Origin: Tritrichomonas musculus
Lineage: Eukaryota > Parabasalia > Tritrichomonadida > Tritrichomonadidae
NCBI GenBank assembly: GCA_039105265.1
Contig: JAPFFF010000012.1
Span: 4,464,001 to 4,528,000, forward strand
DNA length: 64,000 nucleotides
Direction of reading: 5' to 3'
Each line of letters begins with the position of its first letter. The first letter of the stretch is position 1. Positions 44,461 through 56,758 of this stretch are shown here, piece after piece. The position numbers were made by a program, and so were the translations under genes. Below the pieces are notes generated by a model. The model saw only the letters and a program-made list of their open reading frames with translations, searched no databases and was not told the origin of the DNA.

Positions 44461-47400
44461 ATGATTAAATTTATTTATTTTGCAGCCATTATCTACAGTT
44501 TGCGTGCATTTTCTTTAAAAGAAAGTTCCTCCTTTTTAGTAAATTCATCAAAAAAGCATTCCTCAAAAATTGGCACATCAAAACTCATTTTGACTTCGTT
44601 AACGCCAGATAATGATTTTATTTGTATCGCATCAACTGAAATTAAATCAGAATCTTTTTCGGATATAATTAGAATCAAAAGTGATGTAGGATGCCAATCT
44701 ATATCAATAATTAAATGCACTTTTGACAAAATTACAATAAACCCTGAAAATTCTCAATTATACGGTCAATTTTCCATTATATATGTCAAAGAAAATGACT
44801 TATTAATCGACGAATCTACTTTTCAAGAGTGTTCTTCCAAATCACCAATATCATCTTCGTCAATAGATTACACCGAGTCGAATTTTCTCACCTGCCATAT
44901 TGTTTTTATAGACAAAAATCCGAGTCATGATGTAACGATCAATAATTGTGATTTTTTAGATAATGGATTAGATAGCGAATCAGATGGAACAATCATTTTT
45001 TCAAATAGGGCGAAAAATATTGAAATATCGTTTTGTCAATTTAAATCCGATAAAAGATTTACTAGAGCATTTCAATCTATCTATACTCCCAGCGTAATCT
45101 TATCATATAATACTTTTTTCAAAATGACAGGTCCAATTGGGCAAAATGGCGGGGCTCTTTTAATTCAATTTTCAAGCAATGTTTCGATAAGCGATTGCGT
45201 TTTTGATTCCAACAATCTACAGCCAAATTCAATGTCAAATGATGAAATTTTCGGATCATCTTTTTTTGTCAATTTAAATGACACTTTTTTCTTCACAAAT
45301 AACACGATACAAAACCACGACATTTACATAAACAGTGTCATCGCATTCAACACAAACAAAGTTTCTAATAAAATTTTCATTTTAAACTCGAGCTTCATAA
45401 ACAACAAGTACTCAAAAAGTTTTGACGGATGCGGAATCGGTTTTTTAGCGAAAGACGACGAATCCGTTTCATTAAATATTGTGTTTCTCGGCTGCACATT
45501 TAGCCAGAATGGAGAAGGAACAAGCAGCGGATTGGACTCAGCTGCTGGCGTTTTTGGATGGTCGAGAGAAGCGTCTTCTTTATCGTTCATCAGCTGCAAT
45601 TTTGAGTCAAACAATGTCTTGCCTTCATCAAGTTTGATTAGCATACAAAACGGCAATTTTCTATTGATTGAAAACTGCACAATTAACGAGCCTATAAAAT
45701 ATAGTGTGTTAACTTTTCAGCCGTTTACTAAAGCTGGAATTGGTGATGATAACGAGGTTAGAATAGTTAGCACATCGTTGGTTAACACCGACGTTTCAAG
45801 CAAAGTAAAAAATGATCTGATTCTAATCAACAAAGAAAGCGAGATTAGCACCTCGTTAATTATCAGCGATTGTATTTTTTCTGACATTTCATTGGACAAT
45901 GAAAATTCAATCATTCACTGCGTTTCAAACATAAAATCAATCAAAATCATGAATACAAGCATCACATACAGTGGCCAAAATACTGGAAGCAACGTAATTA
46001 AGCCTCAATCGTCGCGTGTTGGTGTTTTGGAATTCATTGATTGCACTTTTGAGAAATGCTTCGATAGTGGAGCAATCAGCATTCAAGATCCATTGTGCTC
46101 GAACTTTGACATAAAAATATCAGAATGCACGTTTTTGGACTGCTACACATCTGAAAATGGCGGAGGAGCGATTGCCATAACAACGAATAAGAGCGTGCAA
46201 ATTGAAAACTGTTATTTTGAAAACTGCAGAGTTGAAAACACGAATTCTTACAGCGATATCAAAGGAGGAGCGATCTTTGTTAAATACAACAAGAAGAGTG
46301 ACAAATTTCATTTGGCAAACATCACAATAAATGGCACTATTACAAACACAGATTGTAGTGCAATTTGTTTCGAATGTCAAGAATGTGATGCTTTTTTTGT
46401 CCACGATTGTAACTTCATTAATTGCAAAACACGTTGCTTTTTGGGGTCATCATGCAATGTTCTCTCATCTCCAGATTCTGTTAAACAGTTTGAATGCACT
46501 AATACTGGTTTTGTGTTTGATGAAAAGTCGGCTTCCAATCCACGAGCTGTTTTTGTTGAGTCATCAACGTTTGCTTTTGATAGCTGCAGTTTTATTCGTT
46601 GTGGATCTGAGTCGGTCGATGAAGGAGGTTCGATATTTTATGATGGAACTGATTCTTCAACTGAAACGATCTCGATTATTAATTGCATCTTTGATGAGTG
46701 TCATGCTGTCGATTCTGGAGCTGTCAAGCTCAAATTAAACACGTCATCAACGGCTCCTCATTTATCAAACAATTCAATACTTCATTTAGAATCGGTTTAT
46801 TCAATGACAATTGAATATAAAAACTCGGAATTAAGTGAAATTGTCATTTTTGAAAGACATAAATTCATCGGAAACACAGGTGCAGTTGATGGTGGAGGCT
46901 CTGGTGTTTTGGTCAACAATTATCATGAAGATGAGAATGATTTTTGGGTTCATCTTCATTTCATCAATTGTGATTTTATAAATAATTATTCGCCAAACAA
47001 CGGCGGAGGTTTTGGAATTGGATCTAACTACTCTGTCAAGTCAACGCAGCTCTCGATTGAATCGTGCTTTTTTTCAGGAAATCGTTGTGATGGATCCAAT
47101 GGCGGAGGAGCTCTTTGGATAAGAACTTCGAACATGTGCGCCGTTTTTAATAGCATTTTTGTGAATAATTCATCATCAGAAACAAACTCATCAAATGGAG
47201 GCGCGATCTATTTAAGTTTTTCATCGAATTTGGTCTCGATGTGGATAAACAACTGTTCTTTTGTCAACAATTCGTCTCCATCACCTCATTCAAAAGGCCA
47301 TTGTATTTATTCGACACTTCTGTATGGAATCATTGACATATTATTTAGTAATTTCACAGATAATGGTTTTGGCAATGAAAATCCAAATTCCGTTGTTTAC

Positions 47401-47727
47401 ACCAATTCAGAGCTCAGCATTTTGTATTCAAAAATTGAGTTCACTGATAAAGAAAAAGCGTTTTCAAGAGCAATTTTCATTGGCACTTCTTCGAGACTAT
47501 CAATGAGAGGAAATCGAATTGTTAACTGTTCTTATCGAAGTGGAAGTGGTGCAGCTTTATATTACCAAATTGTCAAAAATCGAGAATCAAGTGATGTTTC
47601 GATCTTTGACAATATTTTGATGGATGATGAGATATATCCCAGAATTATAGACTTGGGACTCTCCAAAATCTTACACAAAAACGAGGTTTTAAAGGCACTT
47701 TTCTTTACGCACCTCCAGAAGTATTAA
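44461..47727 (+). CDS. Pmp-like right-handed beta-helix surface protein, 3' end replaced by kinase remnant
   Basis: The 1,088-residue frame begins with a signal-peptide-like MIKFIYFAAIIYSLRAFSL. Residues of about 60-1045 are repeated short beta-helix turns with the chlamydial-Pmp-type motifs GGA(I/L) and FxxN/F-x-N-C: GGALLIQ (about residue 229), GGAIAITT (566), GGAIFVKY (601), GGSIFYDG (721), GGGFGIGS (847), GGGALWIRT (880), GGAIYLSF (912). Such trichomonad proteins normally end in a membrane anchor and short tail. Here, from about residue 1050 (47611), the last 39 residues are NILMDDEIYPRIIDLGLSKI and following, i.e. a kinase fragment in its native frame, so the anchor is lost. A short upstream ORF (44451-44468) overlaps the start. 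Many Asn-x-Ser/Thr sites suit a secreted product. Confidence 0.82.
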   Translation: MIKFIYFAAIIYSLRAFSLKESSSFLVNSSKKHSSKIGTSKLILTSLTPDNDFICIASTEIKSESFSDIIRIKSDVGCQSISIIKCTFDKITINPENSQLYGQFSIIYVKENDLLIDESTFQECSSKSPISSSSIDYTESNFLTCHIVFIDKNPSHDVTINNCDFLDNGLDSESDGTIIFSNRAKNIEISFCQFKSDKRFTRAFQSIYTPSVILSYNTFFKMTGPIGQNGGALLIQFSSNVSISDCVFDSNNLQPNSMSNDEIFGSSFFVNLNDTFFFTNNTIQNHDIYINSVIAFNTNKVSNKIFILNSSFINNKYSKSFDGCGIGFLAKDDESVSLNIVFLGCTFSQNGEGTSSGLDSAAGVFGWSREASSLSFISCNFESNNVLPSSSLISIQNGNFLLIENCTINEPIKYSVLTFQPFTKAGIGDDNEVRIVSTSLVNTDVSSKVKNDLILINKESEISTSLIISDCIFSDISLDNENSIIHCVSNIKSIKIMNTSITYSGQNTGSNVIKPQSSRVGVLEFIDCTFEKCFDSGAISIQDPLCSNFDIKISECTFLDCYTSENGGGAIAITTNKSVQIENCYFENCRVENTNSYSDIKGGAIFVKYNKKSDKFHLANITINGTITNTDCSAICFECQECDAFFVHDCNFINCKTRCFLGSSCNVLSSPDSVKQFECTNTGFVFDEKSASNPRAVFVESSTFAFDSCSFIRCGSESVDEGGSIFYDGTDSSTETISIINCIFDECHAVDSGAVKLKLNTSSTAPHLSNNSILHLESVYSMTIEYKNSELSEIVIFERHKFIGNTGAVDGGGSGVLVNNYHEDENDFWVHLHFINCDFINNYSPNNGGGFGIGSNYSVKSTQLSIESCFFSGNRCDGSNGGGALWIRTSNMCAVFNSIFVNNSSSETNSSNGGAIYLSFSSNLVSMWINNCSFVNNSSPSPHSKGHCIYSTLLYGIIDILFSNFTDNGFGNENPNSVVYTNSELSILYSKIEFTDKEKAFSRAIFIGTSSRLSMRGNRIVNCSYRSGSGAALYYQIVKNRESSDVSIFDNILMDDEIYPRIIDLGLSKILHKNEVLKALFFTHLQKY

Positions 47728-48258
47728 TTGATAATGAATATACGGAGGCTGGTGATGTTTATTCATTTACCATAATTGCTTTTGAACTAATTACAAATGA
47801 AGATCCTTTTAAAAATTGTTCCTTTATGGAGTAAATCAATAAAGTATCTAATGGATTAAAACCTAGTTTAAAGAAATGATTGAAAATTGCTGGTCTCAAG
47901 ATCAGGAAGACAGACCAATTTTGAGCAAATTGTTGATGAATTATAAAATATTAAAATTTCATCACTGATCTTGTTGACGAAAACGACTTTTTTAATTATG
48001 TTGATTACATTGATGATTGCAAAGTTTCTTTTGAAAAGGAAAGCCTTTTATTTCAATCAATGAGTTCATTAAGCGAAAAAGTATCAGAGATAAAAAAACA
48101 AAAGGAAGCCTCACAATTAACGCCAAGCCATGGCTCTAAACCAATTCGTTTTTCATGAGAAAAAAAAAAAAGAATCCAAACTAATTCGTATCGGAACCAG
48201 AAGTTTAAAAGATGATGATGGTGAGCCAGTTTCGGTTTTTACAATTGTAGTTCTATAG
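47611..48258 (+). pseudogene. Protein kinase remnant, copy D
   Basis: Begins at NILMDD of the catalytic loop, slightly later than in A/B, which keep CDLKPE. The first 117 bases form the 3' end of the Pmp-like frame. The rest (APPE, DVYSF, NCWSQDQEDRP, Lys-rich tail, TAG 48256-48258) is broken by the same frame shift and stops as in A, with a few extra substitutions. Confidence 0.8.
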
Positions 48259-48601
48259 AAAAAAAGCATCTAATGAAACTGGATTTAATAGTAATAAATA
48301 AATATTAAATATTAAAAAAATAACTGAATATTTCAAGATTAAAACTTAATTTAATTGAAAATGTCAAGAATAAATTAAGAGAACCAAAAATATACTATAA
48401 ACATTCATTTTAGTATATTTTATAACAAATAAAAAAAAGTCAACTAAAATTCATAATTGAAATTGATTGATAAAGATTTAGTCGAATATTTCGAAACGAA
48501 ATCATTCCAATCCATAAAACAAATAAGCATTTTTTTTATACAAAATATAAACATTATTATTAATAAAATGTATAGCATATGAATAAATTAATTTTTATTA
48601 A

Positions 48602-49673
48602 TTAAAGATTGAATCCACTTAATAACTCATTCACTACCTTGTCAATCCTATCAGCAGTCTTAGCAATTTTAGCAAACTCTTCATCTGTGCCTGAATAAAG
48701 GGCTTTCTTGAATTGATAATAAATTGTCTCAAGAGGCTCTAATAAATGGCTAAATATGAACGACGCACTTGTATTTTTTTCCATGAGGAAAGCAGCTTGG
48801 TAACTGTGAATGAGGACGTTTCTTGCATTGTCGTAGGATCGAATTATATCAATCAAATTTTTTTGCACTACTTGGGTATCAATTCTGTTCTCATATCGCT
48901 GCTGAGCCTTATTACGGTGGTACTGGCTTTTTTCCGCCTCCCATTTGTCGTCAGCGTTGAGTCGTTTGTAGCTGTTGTAGAGCCGATTTCTTTCAATGTA
49001 CTCTCTCTTAATAACGCAGTTCATTGGCGGAAGCCTGTATGACATGTCATTCGAATTGTTGTTGTTGTCATTCGAGTTGTTGTTGGCATTGCTGTTGCTT
49101 TTGTTTGTGCTTCTGCTGTCACTTACGTCTTTCTTTTTAATGCAATCATAATGCTTTGAACTTCAATCGGAGCCGCAGATCCAGCAAAAAGAGTGATTGC
49201 ACCTCGTGCACTTCATATGATTGCATCATCCGTTTTTCAATATCGGCGACTTACACTTATGGCACGGCTTTGTTCTTTCTGCGATATAATCTTCGGATTT
49301 TTCAAAGACTTTTTCATCATCGTCGTAGTCATCATCATCTCTTCTTAAAAGTCTGTGTTGCAATACTATTTATTTGGATTTTCATCTTTTCTTCAAGTAT
49401 TTTAACATTTACACTGTGATCATCTGGCTGGTTTGGTGTCGCAGCGTCTTGAGTATTGAAATAATTTGGCTCAGCAGATTGAGATGAACTTATTTCAATA
49501 CTGAAATTATCATTTTCCTCTTCTTCCTCTTGGCTTGATTTAGGATTTACTAAGAACATAAATGAATCGATAAAAGTAGTCATGTTATCTTCGCCTTCTT
49601 TAAATATTCCATTGTAGTCATCAGCTAATTGCTTATTTGTTAAAATAGCATCTTCGATTAAATGAACATTCAT
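48602..49673 (-). pseudogene. RBR (Ariadne-like) E3 ligase C-terminal part, broken, copy D
   Basis: The best-preserved helical part: 147 open codons (48602-49045) to SGFNL-stop without the internal stop of A and B. The TGA after GSD and the frame change at the Asp-rich stretch are both present. So this copy, too, cannot give a full Rcat-Ariadne product. Confidence 0.72.
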
Positions 49674-49772
49674 CGAGCCAAAACAATCGTATCGTATGCG
49701 ATCAGGTTGATTAAATTAACGATATATTGTGTTCCTCTTGTCTTGAATATCGAGTGTTAAAACAATCATATC

Positions 49773-50601
49773 ATATGCGTCACTTTTTATGTCGGATTTC
49801 ATTAAAATGATTTTCTCACCCAGCATCAGCAGCCCCTGATTGTTTGGCATTATAGAAACTTGCTCAAGGTTAGTTTTAGAGAAGAAGCATTCTTCTAAAT
49901 ATCAACTTTCGATGGAATGTTTATCTTCTTGATCGACGACTTAGTGAATGCAAATTTACCAATCGAAACATGATTCGAATCATTGTTAAAAATGACCTGT
50001 TCTAGGTTTCTCTATTCATAGAATGCATATGGCGCGATATATCGAATTTTGGAGTCAATTGTGAAATCTTTAATGTCGCGACTGGCAAAGATTAAAACAT
50101 CATAGAAATCGGGTTCTGATGCAAATTTTCAAACAACAATTTTATGAAGTTCGTCCATAGAAGAAAAGTTTTTGTTTTCAGGTCGAATTACTATTTTTGT
50201 GAGATTTGATGTGGTTGAAAACCGTCATTCTTCTAGTTTTTCAACTTTGGATGAAAATGTGAAGGTCTCGACTGACGATTTGGCAAACGCAGATTTATTA
50301 GTTGTGGTGATTTCTGAATTTTCGGATATTATGAAAGCTTTGATGTTATTGCATGAATAAAATGTGTAGTTATTAATCTCTTTGATATGTGGTGTTAATG
50401 AAATCCTCATTATTGATGATAATGCAAATGTTTCTTTTTCTATTGTCGGCATTTCTGAATCTTCAGCAAATTTAAAGATCCTGATCTGCATGTTGCCTTT
50501 GAATGAACCTTCTTTAATATTATTAATAACATATTCTTTTGAATCATACGTAATCGATCGTGGAACAAAAACTTCACCTTTAGCTTTCGGTGAATGAACC
50601 C
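49773..50601 (-). pseudogene. BspA-like LRR_5 fragment, copy D
   Basis: Same extent and breaks as in copies A to C. It shares the Ala variant of NNIKAFIISENSEI with C. Confidence 0.75.
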
Positions 50602-51750
50602 TGGCTGCTGTATCATTATTTATATCAACTTCTTATTTTTTATCAAAATGATGATTCTGAAAAGAATAAATACGAAGAAAAAAATTCGCAATCATTTACA
50701 GAATACATATATAACGATAAATTGCTATCGCTTCCGATAAGTATTTTGCATCGAATTCTAACCAAATCGCGAGATTATAATCAAAATTTGTCAGAAGATG
50801 TAATTTAAATTTTTTATTCAAATGTCTTCGAAAATTCGGGCGAGAAGCCTCTGTTTTATTTGATAACATAAACTTTACAACTGTTAGTTCGAAAAATATG
50901 AATGTATTGATGACAGATTTTTCAAATGTTTTTGATTTTCACTTCATCAATCCACTTTTTATGAGGACAATTTATGACGAGCAAAACGAAATCATCAAAA
51001 AATTGGACGAAATCAAGAAGCAACAAGAAGAAGAAATATCTCGAATTAAAAAAGAGAATGAGAAGCTCAGAAGCATGATTGTTGAGAAAGATGTCATTGT
51101 GAACTTAATTCATGATGAAATGACGAGATATTTTCACTATCGTTTATTTCAATTTGATGGAAATAACGAATATTCATTCACTGGAATCCCGCGTTATTTG
51201 ACAAGGATCTGTAACGGTAATTGAAGGAAAAGGATTCATAAAGATAACTTCTTCATCAATTCACAATAATCATTATCAAATTAAAACAATCGTCGATTTC
51301 GACGATAAATCACATTATTTCGCAACAGCAAACGAGAGGAATTCTTGGATTAAGTTTGACTTTAAATCACACTCAATTAGGCCAACTTTTTATTCGTTGA
51401 GACTCAGGCATGACTTTAAATACCAGAACCTTCAAAAGTGGGTCCTCGAGGGATCAAATACAGATGGAAATGAATGGAAAATATTGGACTCAAGAAACAA
51501 TGTGAAGCGTCTGGATGGACTCAGTTTACAAAATACTTTTGAGGTTCTCAATGGTTCCGAATCTAAAGAAAGTTTTAGATATATTATAATAAGACACGCA
51601 GGACCAAATCATAACGGTGATAACGTCTTCGTTTTGTCAGCAATTGAATTTTTTGGTTACTTAGATTACTTAAATATTTTTTTTATTCAAAACATATTTT
51701 TACAATTGCATTCAATTTCAAAGGCGATTTTCATTCAAAAAAATCATTAA
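50590..51750 (+). pseudogene. Discoidin (F5/8C) family protein, broken, copy D
   Basis: Like copy C, with the complete F5/8C 3' half (51397 onward). It has an additional nonsense change in the N-terminal part (after LSEDVI at 50808). The stop after FFGYL is altered to GYLDYL, so the frame reads on to 51750. Confidence 0.75.
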
Positions 51751-52441
51751 TGTTATTACAAAGTTCCATGAAAATTCAAGCACAGTTTCTAAGTACGCAC
51801 ATTTTTATTTATAAAAATTGAAAATTCCCCTTTAACCTTAACCTTTTCAACTTTTTTTCGGATTACTTTAATACTCATATGAATGAAATTCAACCTGACA
51901 AAAGTGATTTTATAAAAACATCTTTTTATATTATTTTATTGGGTTGAAATGTTATGTATTTATGTTTTATATTTATTATTATATTTATATACTTATATAC
52001 TTATTTTAATATATATAATATTTATTATATATGAAGATATTTGATTTTTAAAAGAGTGTAAAATATCAATAAAATATTTAAAATTTATTGAAAATTGAGT
52101 GGAATTTGTTATAGTTTTTTAATAATTGTGAAATTTATTTTGAAATTGAGATAGAATAAAATAATTCTTTTAAAAAGTTATGAAAACAATGAATTTTTAA
52201 AATAATTATACTTTATATAATAATAAAAAATATACATTATTTGATTTGATTTATAACTTTATTATAAGTAATGAAACAATTTTTGTTACCATATTTGCTT
52301 TTATTTCATATTTTTGTAAAAACATTTGTAATTTTTTCATGATAAATAGATTCTGTTTTTATTTTTGATATTTTATACATAGACATATAATAAAAAATAA
52401 CAAAATAATTTTAATTTTTCTAAAATTGTCAAGATAATAAT
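51751..52441. other. AT-rich spacer upstream of kinase, copy D
   Basis: No gene seen; homologous to 30990-31717. Confidence 0.6.
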
Positions 52442-52453
52442 TCATTTTATTTT
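52442..52453 (+). promoter_or_regulatory. Initiator (Inr)-like element, kinase copy D
   Basis: TCATTTTATTTT with TTG at 52453 in place of copy C's ATG. Confidence 0.5.
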
Positions 52454-52503
52454 TGAAGGAAAGGTTAAAAAAATTGGCCTCTTTAATTATTTATTTTATT
52501 AAA

Positions 52504-53727
52504 ATGGAACTCGAAGATGCGTTCTTTGACACCTCAGACTACGAACTAACTGGCACCAAGCTTGGTGAAGGTGCCTTTGGGAAAGTCTACCTTGTGAAAA
52601 ACATTGAAGATGACCAACTCTATGCGGCGAAGATAATTAATATCCAAGGTGACTACTCAGGAAAAGAGCAAATGAAGCTTATACGTGAAACAGCGATTCT
52701 CCACAAGCTTGATCACCCAGCAATTGTCAAATTTTACGGAATCAACTTCCACGATTTTGAAGATCCGTCACAGCTTGCGCCGACGATTCTCACGGAGTAC
52801 CTGGCGAAAGGATCGTTCAAAGATGTCCTCAAGAAGGCTGAGTGCGGCCTTGCTGACCATGACTGGAGTGCGACGAAGAAGCACATCTGCCTGCTTGGAA
52901 TCGCTGACGCGATGCGCTACCTGCACGCGAAGGGAATTCTGCACCGCGACCTCAAACCAGAAAACATCCTCATCGACGGCGACTACAGGCCTCGCGTTGC
53001 GGACTTCGGCCTCTCTCGTTGCTTCTCGCAGGCGCTGTCAAGATCTGTTCAATTGTCGATGACAGGAAAAATCGGGACACCCCTCTACATGGCCCCAGAA
53101 CTTTTTGAAGACGAGGGCCACTTCAGCACAGGCATCGATGTCTATGCGTTTGCGATCCTGGCGTACGAAATCGTGTCAGGCCAAGAACCTTACAAAGAGA
53201 AAGGAAAGTCGATCACGATGGCGAATCTTGTTAGGAAGGTCCTGGCTGGTCAGAGGCCGAAATTTGTTGATGGCATCACTGATCCGATGTGGGAGCTGAT
53301 AACTCGATGCTGGAGCAAGGACCCTAGCGAGCGTCCTTCATTCGAGGAGATATTCCAAGAACTGTCAACGAACTTTTCACTTTTTGACGAAGATGTAGAC
53401 GAAGATGAAATCAAAGACTACCTGGACCATCTTGCTGATGAAAATAAGGTGGAAGGTGTTGCAAGCACAAGGGAAAGAAAAGAAGATTTTGTTTTTAAAT
53501 ACGATCAGTTGGTCAAGAAGCAAGAGAAAGACAAGAAGATATATTCAGAAATATTGATAAAACTTATTGGTAGACAAGACGACATTACTGATTTATATTT
53601 CCCTTCAATTAAAGGAAACATATTGCATGTTGCATGCGAATCAGGAAATCTTGAAGTTGTGAAATACATCATCTCACTCAACAAGATTGATATCACATCA
53701 AAAACTATTTTTATTTATTTTTCATAA
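52504..53727 (+). CDS. TKL-type Ser/Thr kinase with first ankyrin unit, copy D
   Basis: A 407-residue frame from ATG 52504 with all kinase motifs. It has Gly in SGKE and Glu in MWELI like C, but EIKDYL, VEGVA and SEILI like A/B, so it is a mosaic of the two states. Private changes are STRERK for STSERK and HVACESG for HLACESG. It ends at TAA after the first ankyrin hairpin. A 25-nt spacer deletion in the last array step puts the terminal segment (TGA at 55743-55745) out of the kinase frame. Confidence 0.85.
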   Translation: MELEDAFFDTSDYELTGTKLGEGAFGKVYLVKNIEDDQLYAAKIINIQGDYSGKEQMKLIRETAILHKLDHPAIVKFYGINFHDFEDPSQLAPTILTEYLAKGSFKDVLKKAECGLADHDWSATKKHICLLGIADAMRYLHAKGILHRDLKPENILIDGDYRPRVADFGLSRCFSQALSRSVQLSMTGKIGTPLYMAPELFEDEGHFSTGIDVYAFAILAYEIVSGQEPYKEKGKSITMANLVRKVLAGQRPKFVDGITDPMWELITRCWSKDPSERPSFEEIFQELSTNFSLFDEDVDEDEIKDYLDHLADENKVEGVASTRERKEDFVFKYDQLVKKQEKDKKIYSEILIKLIGRQDDITDLYFPSIKGNILHVACESGNLEVVKYIISLNKIDITSKTIFIYFS

Positions 53728-55646
53728 AATTTCAACCATCATCAATTTATTTGATTTCAATCATCATAAATATTCATGAAATTCAAAAATAAAAATATTT
53801 ATTATACGATATTACATTCTGCATGTAGATCAGGAAATCTTGAAGTTGTGAAATACATCATCTCACTCAACAAGATTGATATCACATCAAAAACTATTTT
53901 TATTTATTTTTCATAGAATTTCAATCATCATCAATTTATTCCATTTCAATCATCATAAATATTCATGAAATTCAAAAATAAAAATATTTATTATACGATA
54001 TTACATCTTGCATGTGAATCAGGAAATCTTGAAGTTGTGAAATACATCATCTCACTCAACAAGATTGATATCACATCAAAAACTATTTTTATTTATTTTT
54101 CATTACATTTCAATCATCATCAATTTATGATATTTCAATCATCATAAATATTCATGAAATTCAAAAATAAAAATATTTATTCTACGATATTACATCTTGC
54201 ATGTAAATCAGGAAATCTTGAAGTTGTGAAATACATCATCTCACTCAACAAGATTGATATCACATCAAAAAATATTTTTATTTATTTTTCATAGAATTTC
54301 AATCATCATCAATTTATTCCATTTCAATCATCATAAATATTCATGGAATTCAAAAATAAAAATATTTATTCTACGATATTACATCTTGCATGTAGATCAG
54401 GAAATCTTGAAGTTGTGAAATACATCATCTCACTCAACAAGATTGATATCACATCAAAAACTATTTTTATTTATTTTTCATTACATTTCAATCATCATCA
54501 ATTTATGATATTTCAATCATCATAAATATTCATGAAATTCAAAAATAAAAATATTTATTCTACGATATTACATCTTGCATGTAGATCAGGAAATCTTGAA
54601 GTTGTGAAATACATCATCTCACTCAACAAGATTGATATCACATCAAAAGATATTTTTATTTATTTTTCATGAAATTTCAATCATCATCAATTTATTACAT
54701 TTCAATCATCATAAATATTCATGGAATTCAAAAATAAAAATATTTTTGAGACGATATTACATTCTGCATGTAAATCAGGAAATCTTGAAGTTGTGAAATA
54801 CATCATCTCACTCAACAAGATTGATATCACATCAAAAACTATTTTTATTTATTTTTCATAAAATTTCAATCATCATCAATTTATTTCATTTCAATCATCA
54901 TAAATATTCATGGAATTCAAAAATAAAAATATTTATTCTACGATATTACATCTTGCATGCGAATCAGGAAATCTTGAAGTTGTGAAATACATCATCTCAC
55001 TCAACAAGATTGATATCACATCAAAAACTATTTTTATTTATTTTTCATAAAATTTCAATCATCATCAATTTATTTCATTTCAATCATCATAAATATTCAT
55101 GGAATTCAAAAATAAAAATATTTTTGAGACGATATTACATCTTGCATGTAGATCAGGAAATCTTGAAGTTGTGAAATACATCATCTCACTCAACAAGATT
55201 GATATCACATCAAAAACTATTTTTATTTATTTTTCATAAAATTTCAATCATCATCAATTTATGATATTTCAATCATCATAAATATTCATGGAATTCAAAA
55301 ATAAAAATATTTTTGAGACGATATTACATCTTGCATGTAGATCAGGAAATCTTGAAGTTGTGAAATACATCATCTCACTCAACAAGATTGATATCACATC
55401 AAAAACTATTTTTATTTATTTTTCATTACATTTCAATCATCATAAATATTCATGGAATTCAAAAATAAAAATATTTTTGAGACGATATTACATCTTGCAT
55501 GTAGATCAGGAAATCTTGAAGTTGTGAAATACATCATCTCACTCAGCAAAATTGATATCACATCAAAAAATATTTTTATTTATTTTTCATAAAATTTCAA
55601 TCATCATCAATTTATTCCATTTCAATCATCATAAATATTCATGGAA
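53616..55646 (+). repeat. Ankyrin-unit array, 11 units, copy D
   Basis: Cores at 53644, 53833, 54022, 54211, 54400, 54589, 54778, 54967, 55156, 55345 and 55509; spacing is 189 bp except the last, 164 bp, which lost 25 nt of spacer. Several units read LHLACRSGN, a variant not seen in A or C. The spacer stops sit at the same positions as elsewhere. Confidence 0.9.
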
Positions 55647-55999
55647 TTCTTACTTTATATGATTTTTAAAACAGCCATTGAAATCTCAGAAGATTATGGA
55701 TTTAGTGATATTGCTCAGTTTCTTACTAAACAAATAAAAAAATGATTCAGTATAAAAATATTTCATTTTCCACTGTTTTAAGAATTTTGACAAACAGTTA
55801 ACATATTATAAGATTAAGTCAATACTGATAAATTAACTTTTTTGAATAAAAATAATATTTAATTCTACTACTGGTTAGATTTTAAAATGTTTTTTAGGAA
55901 ATATAATAGAAACGATAATTCTTGCATTCAAAATATATTTTTTATAATTTGTAATTCTGCAAAAGAGAAATGAAAATTCGCATAATTTAATATATCATT

Positions 56000-56565
56000 A
56001 CGCCTTCATTAATCGCCTTTACTTGTTAAATATCAATGGGCAGCGGTTATTCTCAGAAAATTAATCATGAAAATATATTTAAACTTTTAAAAATAAATGC
56101 TTTTAACATTTAATAAAAAATACTAATTCAATGAATTTATTCAAAAAAATTGCAATTGAGAATACTCATAGAATAATGAAATTTGAACATACTCATAGAA
56201 TTTGAAAATTTATGAAATTTGGTTGTAAAGTTTTCAAATTCTTGGGGCGAAAAAAAGTGGCATTTTGGGCGGAAAAGTGACCAAAATAGGAAATTCAAAG
56301 GTTTATATGATCATTTGAAAGGAACCGCCGGGCGATGTAAAATGAATTGAAAGGTTTTCTCCGGGCAATATAAAATTCCTCAATTTTTGAATGTGACAAA
56401 AAATATTAAATCTGCCAAAAAAGCATTATTAATAACATAGCTTTACAATTACCTAATTTAATATATATATATATTAAAAAAAAATAAAAAAAAAAAATAA
56501 ACGTACTCAATTCATAAAAATAAATCGCCCTTGTTTTTAATTTTTTGGGCGAAAAATGAAGGCGT
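56000..56565 (+). mobile_element. 566-bp MITE with ACGCCTTCATT ends, copy D only
   Basis: Perfect 11-bp inverted ends ACGCCTTCATT / AATGAAGGCGT, with further TCGCC matches inside. Flanks repeat ATATATCATT (55990-55999 and 56566-56575). Copy C has the flank once, without the element (about 35510-35519). The 9-10-bp duplication suggests a Mutator-like family. The interior has several GGGCGAAA/GGGCAATATAAA motifs and no coding frame. Confidence 0.88.
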
Positions 56566-56758
56566 ATATATCATTCATAATATCATTATATTTTTCATTT
56601 TGAGATATAAATAATCATCTATAAGATGATGCGTTTTTGCCTGACCATTTATAAAAAATTTGCCCAAAATGCCCAAGATTTTTTGGAAATTGCCCAAAAA
56701 AAAATATAACCACATTTTTTAAAATTTTCTTTTAAAAAAAGGTTTATTCGCTATATTT

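Noticed and set aside
47611-47727. Kinase activity for the Pmp-like fusion
   Set aside because: Only 39 residues from the catalytic loop onward are present, without a nucleotide-binding lobe or catalytic Asp.
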